A program made the position numbers and the translations under genes. Below the pieces are notes generated by a model. It worked only from the letters and a program-made list of their open reading frames with translations. It had not been told where the DNA came from and did no database searches. From the NCBI GenBank assembly GCA_943787785.1, contig CALSNT010000006.1, positions 62,001-126,000 of the forward strand: 64,000 bases of DNA, read 5' to 3'. Each line of letters begins with the position of its first letter. Positions within the stretch are counted from its first letter, which is position 1. This document shows positions 62,917 to 64,000 of the stretch, piece after piece. This DNA comes from an uncultured Paracoccaceae bacterium (GTDB taxonomy: Bacteria > Pseudomonadota > Alphaproteobacteria > Rhodobacterales > Rhodobacteraceae).

Positions 62917-64000
62917 ATGTCTGATACGATTTTTGCAGAAGCAACGGCGCTTGGCAAGGCGGGCGTGGCTGTGGTGCGGCTGTCTGGCCCGCAGGCGCAT
63001 AGTGCGGTGCGCGCCTTAGCAGGTGATGTCCCCCCGGCTCGCCAAGCTGCACTTCGTGTGTTGCGGATCGGCGATGATGTGTTGGACGAAGCGCTGGCGC
63101 TGGTTTTTGACGCAGGCGCCAGCTTTACCGGAGAAGCAGTGGCCGAACTGCATTTGCACGGTAGCCGGGCGGTTGTGGCCTCGATATTGGCGGCGCTGGC
63201 TGCAATGCCTGGTCTGCGGCCCGCACAAGCTGGTGAATTCGCCCGCCGTGCCTTGGAAAATGGGCGGCTGGATCTGACCGAGATCGAAGCGTTAGGTGAT
63301 TTGATCGAGGCAGAGACAGAGGTTCAGAGACGACAGGCTCAAGCCGTTAAGTCAGGCGCGTTGCGGGACGCTGCCGAAGGCCTGCGGGCGGACTTGGTGC
63401 GCGCAGCGGCGCTTCTGGAAGCCTCGATTGATTTTGCGGATGAAGAGGTGCCCGAAGATGTTGTGCCGGAAGTGACTGAATTGCTGGAGAGGGCTGTGGC
63501 CGCAATCGAGCGGCTGGTCGCCGGGTCCTTTACCGCTGAACGGATACGCGACGGATTCGAAGTGGCGATTGTTGGCGCGCCCAACGTCGGGAAGTCGACA
63601 TTGTTGAACCGTCTCGCGGGACGAGACGCGGCGATTACCTCGGACGTTGCCGGGACCACACGTGATGTCATCGAAGTGCGAATGGACCTGCTGGGGTTGC
63701 CGGTCACCATTCTGGACACCGCAGGAATTCGGGAATCGGACGATGTGGTTGAGAAGTTAGGTGTGGCAAGGGCGCGGGAACGGGCTTTGGCAGCCGATTT
63801 ACGGGTATTCTTGGCTGAGCGGGCAGAGGCGCCAGAGACGGGTTTGATGGGCCCTGATGATATTGTTCTGCGGGCGAAAGGCGATCTTGTTGAGTCGGTG
63901 GCCAAGGATGCGGTCTCCGGTCTGACGGGCGCCGGTGTTGACCGGTTGATTGAGCGGATTGTTGATGTCCTGTCGACTCGTGCGCAGGGCGCCTCGGTTG
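62917..64000 (+). CDS. mnmE: tRNA uridine-34 modification GTPase MnmE, partial (3' end outside the window)
   Basis: The ATG at 62917 starts [22 protein letters not shown], the MnmE N-terminus, then [18 protein letters not shown] (tetrahydrofolate domain), a helical region, and the G domain with [20 protein letters not shown] (P-loop), [13 protein letters not shown] and [12 protein letters not shown]. 361 full codons are visible. MnmE with MnmG modifies the wobble uridine of tRNAs. The G4 motif is AKGD here instead of NKxD. Confidence 0.97.
   Translation, partial: MSDTIFAEATALGKAGVAVVRLSGPQAHSAVRALAGDVPPARQAALRVLRIGDDVLDEALALVFDAGASFTGEAVAELHLHGSRAVVASILAALAAMPGLRPAQAGEFARRALENGRLDLTEIEALGDLIEAETEVQRRQAQAVKSGALRDAAEGLRADLVRAAALLEASIDFADEEVPEDVVPEVTELLERAVAAIERLVAGSFTAERIRDGFEVAIVGAPNVGKSTLLNRLAGRDAAITSDVAGTTRDVIEVRMDLLGLPVTILDTAGIRESDDVVEKLGVARARERALAADLRVFLAERAEAPETGLMGPDDIVLRAKGDLVESVAKDAVSGLTGAGVDRLIERIVDVLSTRAQGASV

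Overview
The window looks like a chromosomal segment of a member of the Rhodobacteraceae (Alphaproteobacteria). The evidence is a RegA/RegB two-component pair with the family's quinone-site and redox-cysteine motifs, an alphaproteobacterial AddAB helicase-nuclease, HslVU, and the order secB, dnaQ, coaE, aroE, maf | hemJ, rho, mnmE. In alphaproteobacteria this order flanks the replication origin, so the AT-rich gap at 60630-61036 is a good oriC candidate: the genes on both sides point away from it.

Layout. (1) 1-7405: dTDP-rhamnose genes (rfbC partial, rfbD, rfbA), a polyprenyl-phosphate sugar-1-phosphate transferase, an overlapping minus-strand cassette that probably glycosylates and trims lipid A or another lipid-linked glycan (PAP2 phosphatase, ArnT-like GT39, lipid-A-synthase N-domain protein, ArnC-like GT2), and a metallophosphatase. 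(2) 7600-20160: Wzc-type chain-length kinase, Wza-type export lipoprotein, manC, a two-gene pair resembling the head spikes of Rhodobacter gene transfer agent (ghsA frameshifted, ghsB intact), then fcl, gmd, a GT2, a carbamoyltransferase and a 5'-truncated glycosyltransferase. (3) 20161-27856: a mobile block. A 2.46-kb IS21-family element has replaced the distal half of a helicase-like gene. Beyond it lie a low-GC phage-like remnant with a sulfotransferase, three small unknown genes and a tyrosine integrase. (4) 27746-37264: the rest of the polysaccharide operon, all minus strand and mostly joined by ATGA overlaps: epimerase, nucleotide-sugar dehydrogenase, CgeB-like glycosyltransferase with an internal TGA, DegT aminotransferase, Wzy-like polymerase, a frameshifted GT4 and two further GT4 genes. 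(5) 37356-53013: PilZ, enolase-superfamily enzyme, regA/regB, PAS-only protein, tsaE, murU-like, addB, addA, trxA, hslV, an unknown gene, hslU. (6) 53235-64000: MFS, smr, mltA, tim44-like, fxsA, secB, dnaQ, coaE, aroE, maf, oriC candidate, hemJ, rho, mnmE (partial).

Together, regions 1, 2 and 4 describe a Wzx/Wzy-type surface polysaccharide that probably contains rhamnose and fucose, a uronic acid and an amino sugar, and may be carbamoylated. The operon was split in two by an integrative element later trimmed by the IS. Three glycan-related genes carry reading-frame lesions: a G7 tract in ghsA, a G5 tract in a GT4, and a TGA in the CgeB-like gene. These could be real decay or phase variation, or base-calling errors. 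The gene-transfer-agent-like spike genes lying inside the polysaccharide locus that may encode their own receptor is the most unusual arrangement. No rRNA, tRNA or CRISPR array was seen.
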